A stretch of 64,000 nucleotides of DNA from Anastatus disparis (GCA_017163975.1 JAFFSR010000248.1:2256001-2320000); one strand, 5' to 3'; positions 23,665 to 33,560 are shown, counted from the first letter of the stretch. Made by a program: numbers and translations. The notes: a model not told the origin generated them from the sequence alone.

Positions 23665-24060
23665 TTACATATCAAGAGTGTTACTCAAGAATCTTAGACA
23701 AAGATGACCGCAGTTGAAAGTATCAAAGTCTTGATATCTCTCAGGATTGTACTTGATGTCGTCTACTCCCAAATATGTCATTAAATCCAAAGGAGGTTGA
23801 AGATCACCGAAGCTATCGAAATACACAACATCGTTTCCTCGTTTGCGATATGCTACCCAGTGCGTTCCAGGTCCATCCGCATCATCGAGATTAACAATAG
23901 CTGATTCTCTATAGCGTGGTCCGCTAATAGGCATAGCATTCCTCATGAATACTCCTCGAAAATTTGAGATTTTTAGGATTTTTGCATACTTGATGAGATC
24001 AGCATCGGTGAGTGCTCTTTGAGGTAATATTACTTTGAGGATCTTTTTTTTTTTTTTAAA
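23665..24060 (-). CDS. Adenain-like cysteine protease, probably made by -1 frameshift (copy A)
   Basis: The C-terminal 93 aa carry His in GTHWVAY, Asp in YFDSFGD and Cys in FNCGHLCL, the order of the His-acidic-Cys triad of adenovirus-type proteases. The frame stays open upstream of the first Met through a conserved stretch (LTDADLIKYAKIL, then FRGVF) as far as the A-run that ends the PLA2 ORF. No ATG precedes that stretch, so a protease with its conserved N-terminus needs a -1 shift at T TTA AAA (24060 to 24054). Total about 130 aa, shorter than adenain. It would mature capsid precursors. Internal initiation at MRNAMP would lose the conserved N-terminus. Confidence 0.75.
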   Translation of the reverse strand, partial: FKKKKKILKVILPQRALTDADLIKYAKILKISNFRGVFMRNAMPISGPRYRESAIVNLDDADGPGTHWVAYRKRGNDVVYFDSFGDLQPPLDLMTYLGVDDIKYNPERYQDFDTFNCGHLCLRFLSNTLDM

Positions 24061-24821
24061 GAATTCTTTGGTTTCATACGAAGACCAAGACCAGTCTTAT
24101 ATGGTTTCAAGTAAAGACCTTTACCAAGAGCTATTTCTTCCATCTTTATATTATGTCTCTTATTTTCTTCCAATTGTTTAGCGGCTTTGGAATCGTTTAC
24201 CGCTTTAGCGATTCCAACGGCACCTCCGGCTATACCACCGATAGCACTCAAACCTGCAAAGATTGGTATGAGGAATGGCAAAAAACCTCCTACTTTTTTT
24301 GGAACTGGTAAAGTACGTGGAATTTTTACATTTTGTTTACCACCTGCTTTTTTAACAGCACTTCGTGCACCTTTTAGAGCTAACAGAATGGCTTTTCGAG
24401 CACATTTTGTAGGAACAATTGATTTAGATGCAGCCTTTACTATTGCATTGAAAGTGGTAGAAGGCCTTTTCTTCTTAATACCCATTTCAAATGTAGACTT
24501 TACTTTCATAATGTTTTTAATTGCAAATGCAGCTGCTTTTTCTCCAAAGCTAGCGTCTTTTGATGAAATTCTTTGATTAGCTTTTTCTGCTAAAATTCTA
24601 TCAGCAGCGTTTCTGGCTTCTACGTTTTCACGATTCTGTGAATAAGCAATGTCGTGCTCTTTACAAGCTCTATCGAGAGGATTGATTCCTGGATCACCTC
24701 TAGCTAAACGTTTAGCTAATCTTGTACCGGGTCCACAGTATTGGTATCCTGGTATATGAAGCTCGATTGGCAGACTATTAAGAAGTTTGTTGACAAAACC
24801 GCGACCACGTCGCCGTTGTCT
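24030..24821 (-). pseudogene. PLA2-domain virion protein, start codon lost (copy A)
   Basis: The whole frame from 24821 to the TAA at 24030-24032 is open and aligns with the intact gene of copy B. It includes the PLA2 calcium loop (YCGPGT) and catalytic HD pair (KEHDIAY). At the 5' end, ATG at 24829-24831 is followed three codons later by TAG and is out of frame with the domain; comparison with B implies a deletion of about 5 nt. The next in-frame Met, at 24507-24509, would leave a 159-aa protein without the PLA2 domain. The retained half has a hydrophobic Gly/Ala-rich segment (FLPFLIPIFAGLSAIGG), so a shortened product is conceivable. Confidence 0.7.
24044..24060 (-). promoter_or_regulatory. 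Candidate -1 frameshift site, T TTA AAA plus A14 (copy A)
   Basis: In the PLA2 reading frame the codons are TCT TTA AAA AAA, forming the slippery heptamer T TTA AAA inside TTT followed by 14 A. The zero frame stops at 24030-24032; the -1 frame is the protease. Copy B has the same heptamer with 11 A. The lengths differ by exactly 3, so the phase is preserved. Confidence 0.6.
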
Positions 24822-24854
24822 ATACGATCATCACACTTCAAAGACTAAATGAAT

Positions 24855-24889
24855 ACTGAGGTGTTGGGTATATAAGCCCTGTATTTATA
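24855..24889. promoter_or_regulatory. Divergent core promoters for PLA2 (-) and ATPase (+), copy A
   Basis: Plus-strand TATATAAG at 24869-24876 points to the ATPase. Minus-strand TATAAATA (24889 to 24882) points to the PLA2 gene, with an initiator CTCAGTATT whose A is at 24857, 33 nt from the first T. The two TATA boxes are 5 nt apart in opposite directions, as in copy B. Confidence 0.65.
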
Positions 24890-24923
24890 GCTGGTCAAGC
24901 ATTCATACGTCAGACGTGCTATC

Positions 24924-25631
24924 ATGATGAATTTCAAAGAACAATCCGTTAAGCTACCAATAGAAAATTTCGACACCATCGTGGAGCATGAGAAGAAATT
25001 AAAGAGGCATGGAGACTTATTTCCAAACAGTATTCGAGCTGTATTTTGCGGTCCATAAAATTGTGGTAAAACCAATAGTCTCTTAGCACTAATAACGCAT
25101 CATAATGGCCTCAGGTTTGAAAACGTTTATGTGTACTCGAAGTCTTTGAATCAACCAAAGTACAAGTTTTTGAAGGACCTCCTAGAGCCTTTAGAAGGTG
25201 TACAATACTTTCCCTTTAGTGAGCACGAATCTGTTGTAGCCCCTGATAATGCGCTTCCAAATTCTATCATGATTTTTGATGATGTAGCCTGTGAAAAACA
25301 AGATAACATCAGAGCTTACTTCTGTATGGACAGGCACAAAGATGTTAATTGTTTTTATCTCTGTTAATCGTATGCTCGCATTCCAAAACATCTAGTCAGA
25401 GACAATGTAAATTTGTTGGTGATTTTTCGACAAGATGACGTCAATTTGAGACACTTATACGACGATCACGTCAATTCTGACATGACTTTCGCTCAATTCA
25501 AAGAATTGTGCTCCAAGTGTTGGACTGATGATAAATACGGATTTTTAATGATCGACAAAGATAGTTTGATCAATTCTGGTAGATATAGAAAAGGCTTCGA
25601 TTGTTTTGCTATAAATATAGCGCGCACATAG
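24924..25631 (+). pseudogene. FtsK/HerA-type genome-packaging ATPase, two nonsense codons (copy A)
   Basis: Colinear with the intact ATPase of copy B. TAA at 25056-25058 falls inside the Walker A loop, replacing the Ser after CGP and before NCGKTNSL. TAA at 25365-25367 replaces a Gln just after NCFYLC. Between and after these stops the frame is open and highly conserved, with Walker B SIMIFDDVAC. Two start ATGs are adjacent at 24924 and 24927. In Polintons this enzyme would pump DNA into the capsid. Damage exactly at the P-loop makes a functional product very unlikely. Confidence 0.85.
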
Positions 25632-25672
25632 TCCTAAGAAAGCAATTCATCGTTGTACGCTGAAGTGTCAAC

Positions 25673-26252
25673 ATGGCTGACATCAGACGAAAGAAAGATG
25701 TTCTACATCAACTTGTACAAGCACGCAATGCAGTTAAACGAAAATATAACTTGTTGAAGTTTGGAAAAGAGAATATTGAAAGAGCATTTAGCGATACATT
25801 CAAACCTATCGTTGATCCTCTTCAGAAACTCGTTGCTACTACTGAGAAAAATAATGATTTTATACGTGACGTAGCAAATAAAAAAGTCATAAAAACAATG
25901 ATACTTATTCCTCCTTCTTGCAGCTTTCTTCTTCTCCTTCCTCTTCATCCATACTACTAGTGCTCACAAACGACGCTACAGAAGTGATGAGTCTATTCGT
26001 ACGCACAAAAGTAAGAAATTCGACAGTATCATTAGTCCTTTGTTTTCATTGAAAAAAAGAGGAGGATCGTTACCTCGATATAAAATTGCAAGAAGAGATA
26101 CGAGAATGGATTACATATACTGGGATGATCCAAACGAACTCGTTGATAGACTTCGATTACTCATTGCTGAAAGAGAAGCTGGAAACTCTAGCCATACAAA
26201 TGAGATACATTCAATTATAGAAGAGTTACGTGAAGGAGGCTATATATATTGA
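25673..26252 (+). pseudogene. Coiled-coil/conserved C-terminus protein with internal deletion (copy A)
   Basis: The N-terminal 65 residues (MADIRRKKDVLHQL, then PIVDPLQKLV) and the C-terminal 100 residues (YWDDPNELVDRLRLL, then IIEELREGGYIY) match the 293-aa protein of copy B. About 100 codons of the middle are missing or replaced by unrelated sequence that ends in TAG just before 25961. The second part remains in an open frame to 26252. The acidic linker lost here is the least conserved part in B. Function of the family is unknown; its position between ATPase and fibre-like genes suggests a virion or packaging role. Confidence 0.65.
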
Positions 26253-26283
26253 GGTGTAGACACCTATACCGTGCATTATCAAA

Positions 26284-26670
26284 ATGAGCGTCGATGTATT
26301 CGGACGTAATCTCAAACGAAGTGAGGGTAGTCGAGGACCTCCGGGTATTGGCTATAAACTCACAAAAGATGGACAATACGATATGGAAAATAAGAGGCTT
26401 TGTAATCTCGCATCACCTAATCAACTCAATGAAGCTGTAAATTTAGATACTTTACAGCGTATCGTACGTTTGGAAGTTCAAAAATTATTAGATTTAATAT
26501 CTAGTTTGAGAAGTGATCTCAATAACCTAGATAAAATTGTAGAGGTGCACAGAGACGAGCTAGATAAGAAATTCATACAAAGTCAGTTGGAGCTTGAGAC
26601 TATAAAAGGAGGCATTATCAGTGTTAGTGCGAAACAGTCAATCGATAACCATCGATGGAACAACTTGTAG
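26284..26670 (+). CDS. Short fibre-like protein: GPPG head, coiled coil (copy A)
   Basis: 128 aa. The N-terminus MSVDVFGRNLKR is followed by SRGPPGIGYKLTKDGQYD, with a single collagen-like GPPG. Residues about 60-115 form a heptad-rich coiled coil (VQKLLDLISSLRSDLNN), as in trimeric fibres. It overlaps the integrase start by 16 nt. A DGQYD...NKRLCNLA segment is identical or nearly so in copy B, where the gene is cut off. A trimeric attachment or minor structural protein is a reasonable inference; I know no precise family name. Confidence 0.55.
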   Translation: MSVDVFGRNLKRSEGSRGPPGIGYKLTKDGQYDMENKRLCNLASPNQLNEAVNLDTLQRIVRLEVQKLLDLISSLRSDLNNLDKIVEVHRDELDKKFIQSQLELETIKGGIISVSAKQSIDNHRWNNL

Positions 26671-27602
26671 AAGAGCTTCACAAGCCAGCACGTCGTAATT
26701 ATCCTCGCCGAAAGTTTGATGTGCGAGGTTTGGATGAGACTTGGCAAGCTGATTTGGTAGAGATGCAACCTTATTCTCGAGAAAACAAAGGCTACAAATA
26801 CATGCTTACAATTATAGATGTTTTTTTAAAATACGCCTGGGCTGTTCCTGTAAAACAAAAAACTGGAGTGGATGTTTCTGCTGCTATGAAGTCCGTATTG
26901 ACAAAAGGTAGAGTGCCTAAGAATCTTCACACCGACCGAGGCAAGGAGTTTTATAATACAAATTTCCAGAATCTCATGCAACAATATAAAATCAATTTCT
27001 ACTCGACTTATAGCAATCTCAAAGCGTCTATTTGCGAACGCTTCAATCGCACTCTCAAAAACAAAATGTGGAAGCAGTTTAGTTTACGTGGCAACTACAA
27101 GTGGATCGATATTCTTCCCAATTTGATTGACAAGTACAATGATGAAAAGCATCGGATTTATACTACTGTATTGATACTATATTGATACTGTATTGGTATT
27201 AAACCAAAAGATCTTACGGCTGAAAACGAAGCTGAAGTTCTTCAAAGACACAAACGTATTGTTAATTTAATAGAAAAGAAACCAAAGTTCAAAGTTGGTG
27301 ATAAAGTACGAGTAAGCAAGTTGAAACAAGTATTCGAAAAACGATACACACCCAACTGGTCTACTGAAATATTTACCGTGCGCCAGGTCCGCAGGACAAA
27401 ACCAGTTACTTACCTCTTGCAGGATTACAAAAATCACCCAATCGCTGGTGGCTTTTATGAACAAGAATTACAAAGCGTCAAATATCCAGATTACTATCTT
27501 GTAGAGAAGATTCTCAGAAGACGTGGAAATGAAGTATTTGTAAAGTGGCTTGGTTTTGACAATTCTCACAATAGTTGGATTGATAAAGCAGATGCCCAAT
27601 AA
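26655..27602 (+). pseudogene. Polinton integrase with chromodomain, 33-bp repeat insertion with stop (copy A)
   Basis: Retroviral-type integrase core with D in WQADLVEM, D in LHTDRGKEF and E in SICERFNRTL (D,D,E). The C-terminal domain ends in a chromodomain (YLVEKILRRRGNEVFVKWLG, then NSWI). The frame is identical before and after about 27157-27194, where roughly 33 extra bases, three 11-bp TATTGATACTG-type units, add 11 codons including TGA at 27183-27185. The rest is open to 27602. This enzyme would insert the element with a 6-bp target duplication (family knowledge). Copy B lacks it entirely. Confidence 0.85.
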
Positions 27603-27811
27603 GTATTTTGTAATTAATTTATAAAGAATTAATACTCACAAAGAATCCAGTGCTATTTTAATCAGAGCATTTGAGCTTATATCATAACTCTTGTATTTAA
27701 TAATGTACGTTGGATAATACGAAATAAACACTTTTTAAAATCAAACAAAATTTATTGTAACATTTATTTTAATAATTAAACACTCATAACTATACACTTA
27801 TTATACACACA

Positions 27812-28111
27812 CTAAACACTACAAAATTCGAGGGCATAACCTCCTTTGAACACTACACAAAGTTTAAGTTTATTAGCAGCATTCTGCATTCTTTCAAAAA
27901 ACTCTTGATCTTTTTCAAGAACTTCCGACACTTTTTTAGATAAGAAGATTTGCATTTCTTGACACAGTTCTGCTACAATCTTGGGTCCAAAGCGAGTTTT
28001 TACTTGTCTCAAACATGTGACCTTGTAGGAAGTGCCCTCCATCAGTTCAGTGATCTTTTTAGTAGGAAGAAATCCTCCTCGGGCAATGACGTTCAATTTA
28101 GAAATGTCCAT
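27812..28111 (-). CDS. Accessory protein of the MDxxK family, intact (copy A, right)
   Basis: 99 aa, starting MDISKLNVIARGGFLP. It is a clear paralogue of the broken gene at 21070-21381 in the same element. Conserved blocks are YKVTCLRQVKT, QIFLSKKVSEVL and EFF near residue 70. There is no membrane segment or recognised catalytic motif. Location next to PolB and integrase suggests a replication-associated role, and an OB-like single-strand-binding fold would suit its size, but neither is shown by the sequence. Confidence 0.6.
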   Translation of the reverse strand: MDISKLNVIARGGFLPTKKITELMEGTSYKVTCLRQVKTRFGPKIVAELCQEMQIFLSKKVSEVLEKDQEFFERMQNAANKLKLCVVFKGGYALEFCSV

Positions 28112-28148
28112 CTTATCTGTAACAGAAAAACAAATTCTCAGTTGAAAA

Positions 28149-28476
28149 AATATATTGATACTGTATTGATACTGTATTGATACTATATTGATACTGTATT
28201 GATACTGTATTGTTACTGTATTGATACTATATTAATACTGTATTGATACTGTATTAATACTATATTGATACTGTATTGATACTGTATTGATACTGTATTG
28301 ATGCTGTATTGATACTATATTGATACTATGTTAATACTGTATTGATACTATATTAATACTGTATTGATACTGTATTGATACTATATTGATACTGTATTAA
28401 TACTATATTGATACTATATTGATACTATATTAATACTGTATTGATACTATATTGATACTGTATTGATACTATATTG
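28149..28476. repeat. Minisatellite of about 30 copies of an 11-bp unit
   Basis: Head-to-tail TATTGATACTG/TATTGATACTA, with variants in which GAT becomes AAT or GTT. It lies between the 99-aa gene and the 3' end of polB. The same unit occurs three times inside the integrase gene at about 27158-27194. Confidence 0.95.
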
Positions 28477-28514
28477 AAATGAATAGAATTATACTAAACT
28501 TAATTTAAGAAATG

Positions 28515-31500
28515 TCAATTTTTGAATCTCTTGGTACTGACTGCTTCTTCTTCACTGGTTGGTTGGTGGGCTCTCTTGAGTGCGTCTTTTCTTGAAGAGT
28601 CAGCGAACTGAATGACGTTCGGTCGATTCTGCACCTGTTCATATAGAGCGCTCCCCACCGAGGCGGCTACCCCCACTCCAAGATCCAGCGGTTCGGCTAC
28701 CCCCACTCCAAGATCCAGCGGTTCGGCTACCCCCACTCCGGAATCCAGCGGCTCGATATCAGATATTGGCAGCTTTGCTAAGTAATGACCCCAAGGAAGA
28801 GTATCCGTAGTTTCTTCTTGAAGAAATCTTTTGTCGTCATGCGCACTGAGAGCGATCTTAGTCTCCTTCTCAGTGTACAGTTGGTGGTTGCGAGATCTTA
28901 TGTTTCTCTGTTCTCGAATCTTGATTTCTTTTGTTTTCAAACAATCGATGTAGTCATCGAAAGTGATGGTTGCTTTAACTACGGAACTTTTCACTCCCTT
29001 GGCTTTCTTTATCGTCTTCTGATTTTCGACTCTGACGCTGTACATTTTACTCCTCAGTCCAACGAATTCCAGCATGATGTTTCCGTTGCATTCGTCCTTC
29101 ATCAAACCAACAATTTTTTTGTTGACAGGAGGAATATTGAACTGGTTAGGCTGTGGATAATCAGAGGTGTCGAATTCGTGGATGTCCCGTTTCATAATCT
29201 TGTACATATCGATATTGGTCGTCTCGTATACTAAGCTATCAGTATCAGTATACAATAGCTTGCAATTTCCTTCTCCTTTTGCAACATTATCCAGCATGTA
29301 ATCGTAATGGAAGCGGTATACCAAGGTTTTGGACAAGTCCAGTACCGAGAGCCCAATGTAGATGGGTTTCCTGATGCAAATTTCCGTTCGTAAGAGCTGA
29401 ATAGCCACAAGATTTTCATCGAAGATGGCGCAGCTACTGAAATTTGGTCTGGCTATAAGCGCCTCAGCACCGTAGCGTCCTTCCCACTTATTCACGAGCT
29501 TGATATCGACGTGTTTTCGCTCGTTTTCCATGGTTTTCCCATAAACAGCGTTATTGAAAAGTTTGAAGAGCATCTTCTCAAACTCATTCTTGGCATTCTT
29601 CCTCTTCTTGCTGTTCAAGTTGATATATTTCTTGAGCCAGCGACTTTGATCAAATTGAAGAGCTCGATGGATCTTCTTGAGACGTAGTCCATGGAGTAAT
29701 GCCTGCTTCAATGCACGATAATGAAGCACGTAACGCTGCTTATCGTGCAAAGTTGTCATCAATTTCTTCTGCTTGGAATCTGGAGGTGCTCTGTGCTTAG
29801 CACAAAATGGCATATCCTTGTGTTTATCATGAAGAGATTGAGGATATTCCAAGTCTACTTCCAGTATGTAACCGAATGGATAGTCATCAGGAATATCGAA
29901 GAAATCATATTTATCCAGGTTATCCACCCATCTGAAGCCACCACATGGTAAGGGTTCAGTCATGACCCAACCGTACAAGTTATTGACGTCGTAATACATC
30001 AAATATTTTTCATCTTCGTTGGGATTATAATCTTGTCCCATGTACGGATTATTCGCTTTGCCATAGCGATTGCAACACTGACTGATTCCTCCTCGTATGC
30101 CTCGTTCGATGAACATAAGCATGTCGATATCAGTCAAAAGCTCTAATTTTACCTGTAAACATTGATATTATTAGTTATGAAAGAAAGAAATAAAATAGGG
30201 AAAAAAAAAATTGAATCATTGCCTCAGTATACTTTAACATCGCATCCCACGTCAATCCAGGAGTAGTGTAATAGTGGGCAGGATCCAAGTCATATGCCTC
30301 GAGACAATTTTTTCTAAAATTCTCAAAGACTTTAGCTAGAAGCAAAACATCCGTCTTGAGATACAAATCAGAGTACTGTCCGAGTGTTTGAATATTGAAT
30401 GTCTGCCAAACTTGTTTTGCATGTTCATAATCTTCATCACTTATGTGAGTTTGGTATAGGCTGCTGTAGAAATTTTCTTTGGATGGAAGTTCAATTTCTT
30501 CCAGCTTATTCAAAGAGTTGATGTAGTCATACGGGAAGACACCTTTTCTCTTTAAAAGCATGATTTGATCAGTGGAATATCCATCGGTTTGTTCAAAAAC
30601 TTTATCTACGATGTCGTGCTTCTTCAAGTATGAAGACAGCTTGTCCAGCGACGAAGCCATGAATCGGAACGAGTCGATAAAGCGCAAGTTAATGTCTGTC
30701 CCTTCCACAAATTTTGTGAAAGAAATGTATTTTTCCTTTGTTTGTGGAAGAAGAGTCACTCGCCCAGAGAAGCATGTAGCGATCTCTTTGATAAAAATGT
30801 GCGCATCATAACCACTCAGGTTATGAAAAATCACTGGTATCGTGCGGGAATCTTGATAAATTATATTACATGCATTATGAGCAGGTCCACGATATCTGAA
30901 AAAAAATGTTTGTTTAGTCAAGAATTAATAAAGATTGTAAAAATATTAATACTTACTCTCCAGTGAGATGACAGTGATCTCTCACTATCTTTTCTTCAGG
31001 AGTAAAAGGTTTTTGACAGATATGGCACAAACGCGCACTATCAAATCTTATCTTTTCTAATGGTGTCAAATCTCTCATTGGTCGTGGATTCTTATACATA
31101 TCTTGCAATTTCAAGGCTAACGCATGTAGATTTTTCACGAACCATTTGGCAGGTGCTTTGTCTAATAGATCATTTTGCCTGTAACTTTTGTATTCTGATA
31201 AAGCGTCATCGTAGTTACATTTAACGAAATATCCAACGCTGAAAGCCTCATGCAGTTGATAAGCACGTTTTTCATTTTCTATTGGTTGAAGCAAGCATTC
31301 GAAGTCAGCATAAATCACGAACGGCACAGGAATATTGTTTGTGAAATTTTTAAATTTCAGTATATTGTCTTTTTTATTCGGAAGAATAATTTTGCATTTG
31401 TTTAAATCCTCGCAGTCAGTAACGTGTGCTGCTAATTTTTCAGCTGTTAAAAAATAATGCAAACATCGATGACAAATGTGCATTTTGTGACTTTTTGCAC

Positions 31501-32662
31501 TCAATTGACTTCCCACCAATCTAGAAAGATTTTTGATCCAAACATAGTGATGCTTATAATCAATGATGTTAAAAGAGTCGTCAAGTTCTTCTTCTTCCTC
31601 TGCGTCTTCATCAACGTAATATTTCTCAACTAAAAGAAGATTTACATGTCTATCTTTCTTGCTAGATGTTACATGTCCCGGTAGAACAATGAACTTATTT
31701 CCAGTTTTTTTCAAAAAATATACATTTACAGAGATATCGTTTTGTTTTTCAAATTTTCCAACATCTTTTGGATCCACTGGAAACTCTATTCCGTCAAAAT
31801 TCAATTCGTCTTTATACTTTTCATACGATGAAATTCTATTAGGATTTCTCTTTACTGGATGCAAAGCTGACAAAATAGCCCACTTGAAACACTGATCGTC
31901 TTTGTTCTGAACGTTTACACAAGCATACTTTTTCTTAATAAAATCAGGCACTTCAACGAATGAATTACTTCCTCTCATGGGATTATATTTATTGATATTC
32001 ACAACTAAATTCAGAATTGCTCGTAGAGTCCAGCCCGATTGCTGTTCAGCAAATTCTTCCATGTCAGTCCTGATGGGCTGTTCAATGTTCAATGCATACC
32101 ACTCATCGAGGTTAGTTGTTGAATATATATAAGCAGTCTTTGTATTGAAATACTTGATGTCATAAGTTTGAATATCATCTTTCACAATCATATATTCAGC
32201 AGACAATGTTGTATTAACTTTTATAGCAGGATGCTTTTCCAGAGACTTATTAACTTGCGTGATCAATTCACGTTTAGCATCTTTTAAGAAACGTTGAATG
32301 TCCAGATGCTTGTGATTTGTGATTACACCTGTTTTAATTCGATTTTCGAACGCACTGTCAACATCATCCCAACTGACTCTAGGATCATTAGCAGGAGCGA
32401 CACCATAACCTATAATTGCACTTTGATGAGCACTTAATAATTTTAAAACACTTTTGATAAGAGCTACGGCAGCTTGCAGTTTCTGTTTATCCGCGACATT
32501 TAAGTTCACCGAACGACTCAACAAATTAGCGTTTTCAAGAGCTGTGTTACCGAGATTAAGCCATCTACGTATATCGTCAGCATTGGCTTTACCAGCCATC
32601 GTATGCTGATACGATTCGAACAGCAAACGTGCTGTATACTTGAAATACTCTGTGGTGGTCAT
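28515..32662 (-). CDS. PolB: Protein-primed DNA polymerase B, two introns (copy A)
   Basis: Exons 30957-32662, 30223-30895 and 28515-30152 total 4017 nt, exactly 1339 codons including the stop. In order: a helical N-terminal region; exonuclease motif YADFECLL near residue 465; an HNH-like Cys/His cluster (CHICQKPF, DHCHLTG) near 545-565; Exo II-type FHNLSGYDAHI; polymerase motif A DVNNLYGW; motif B NAVYGKTME; motif C YTDTDSLVY. This is the Polinton-type enzyme that replicates linear DNA from a protein primer. A Gly-Val-rich ten-residue unit repeats three times near the C-terminus (28661-28752). A TATATAAG/TCAGT promoter precedes it. It is the largest open gene here. Confidence 0.88.
30153..30222 (-). 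other. 70-nt GC-AG intron in copy A polB
   Basis: The minus strand reads GAG|GCAATG ... TTTACAG|GTAAAA. Removing it joins exons in phase 0, exactly where copy B is continuous. The donor is GC rather than GT. Confidence 0.7.
30896..30956 (-). other. 61-nt GT-AG intron in copy A polB
   Basis: The minus strand reads GGAGA|GTAAGT ... TTTTTTTCAG|ATATCG, with a strong donor and polypyrimidine tract, phase 2. Copy B is continuous at this point. Confidence 0.85.
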
Positions 32663-32694
32663 GATGCTTCTTCAAAGACGATGATTCCCAATGA

Positions 32695-32729
32695 ACTGAG
32701 TTGCCCTCTCGAAAGCGCCTCCTTATATA
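32695..32729 (-). promoter_or_regulatory. polB core promoter (copy A)
   Basis: The minus strand has GTATATAAGGAG and ACTCAGTTC; the initiator A lies 33 nt from the first T of TATATAAG, about 35 nt upstream of the ATG. The box GTATATAAGGAG is identical in copy B at 61386-61394. Confidence 0.65.
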
Positions 32730-32816
32730 CGCGAGAATTGGGTGGGGGAATGCATGCGCGCGCGAAGAGGGGAGAAACGTGTTGAAGTTCTACCCCCACC
32801 TAACCTTTTTCATGAG

Positions 32817-32875
32817 TATAAAAGAAGGTGAGCTCGATTCTGAAATTCATTTCTTTGACTCGCTTCAGTCAGCAA
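32817..32875 (+). promoter_or_regulatory. Right-end promoter without a gene (copy A)
   Basis: GAGTATAAAAG at 32814-32824 matches GAGTATAAAAG of copy B at 61898-61908, which drives the right-end accessory gene there. TCAGT lies near 32868. In copy A no homologous ORF follows; the gene seems deleted or the element truncated. Confidence 0.45.
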
Positions 32876-32900
32876 GGTTCATCATAAAATACACGATTTA

Positions 32901-33560
32901 AGGTTAGGAATGATTGTAGAGGTAGGTTATGTGACTGGTTATGAGAGCATTAATTGGAACTCTCAACATTCATGAACTATTATTGTAATTTATATTTCAA
33001 TAAATCAAACTTAAAATTAATAAAAATATATAACCTTTCCTTTCATAACCTATCTTATTAGTTTAGATAAAAATTTTCAAAGCTCTAACAGTTTGTGACT
33101 TGAAAAAAATAAAGACAATTTCTTTTTTATAGGTTAATTTTTAATAATTTAGAATTTTTATTAAGACTAAATAATGATTTTCAATAAATGTTACAACTTT
33201 CATGCAATTATAAATTTAAATTGGTCTAATAAATGACTTTTATAAGAAATTGAATCTTTCGCTAGTTTACTACATCACTTTGCATTGAGAAAATGAAGAA
33301 ATAATCAGCTTAGAGTCTTGAAATAACTTTCTATATTATTTTTTAAACATAATAAAGTTATATATAAATTTTCAGATCTCTATCTCTTTTAGTTTTTGAG
33401 ATATGAAAAATGTATAATAGTGAAAAAAGCCGATTAAGCTAAAAATTCTAAAACAAACATTACCACATTTAAAATAATGTTTTTATTGTTTCTATAGAGA
33501 TGTTTAATTATAAAATAGTTATTAACGATAAGATTAAGTATTTGTAATGTGTTTCAAGCA
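32901..33560. other. AT-rich DNA, inverted relative to 37.7-38.2 kb
   Basis: No gene. Part of 33320-33420 is the reverse complement of repeats at about 37750-37850 and 38095-38190, sharing CTCTATCTCTTTTAGTTTTT. Confidence 0.5.

Larger units (their letters stand above)
20165..32900. mobile_element. Polinton/Maverick (adintovirus-like) copy A
   Basis: A roughly 12.7-kb block carries the diagnostic Polinton set: protein-primed PolB, chromodomain integrase, packaging ATPase, adenain-like protease, double- and single-jelly-roll capsid proteins, and a PLA2 protein. The left terminus reads AGTAGATGAGCTATG, nearly identical to copy B at 50933 (AGTAGATAAGCTATG). Starting with AG agrees with known Polinton ends. 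The right end is not defined; the last shared landmark is the right-end promoter at 32817. Capsid and ATPase genes are broken, the integrase carries a stop-bearing insertion, and PolB remains open once two introns are removed. Confidence 0.9.

Noticed and set aside
24187..24576. 129-aa plus-strand ORF opposite the PLA2 gene (and its counterpart 54956-55426)
   Set aside because: Mirror frame of a conserved minus-strand gene; its composition follows from the Lys/Ala/Gly-rich sense strand and it has no family features.
24845..25075. Minus-strand 76-aa ORF over the ATPase start
   Set aside because: Antisense to the conserved ATPase frame; no independent support.
25900..25960. Possible intron in the copy A coiled-coil gene (acceptor-like TACTACTAG)
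   Set aside because: No convincing donor that would restore the missing 100 codons; a deletion with replacement explains it better.
28149..28476. Regular short repeats suggestive of a CRISPR array
   Set aside because: Units are directly contiguous 11-mers without spacers, in eukaryotic DNA, with no cas genes.
28785..29234. 149-aa plus-strand ORF inside polB
   Set aside because: Antisense to conserved polymerase motifs, including the YTDTDS region.
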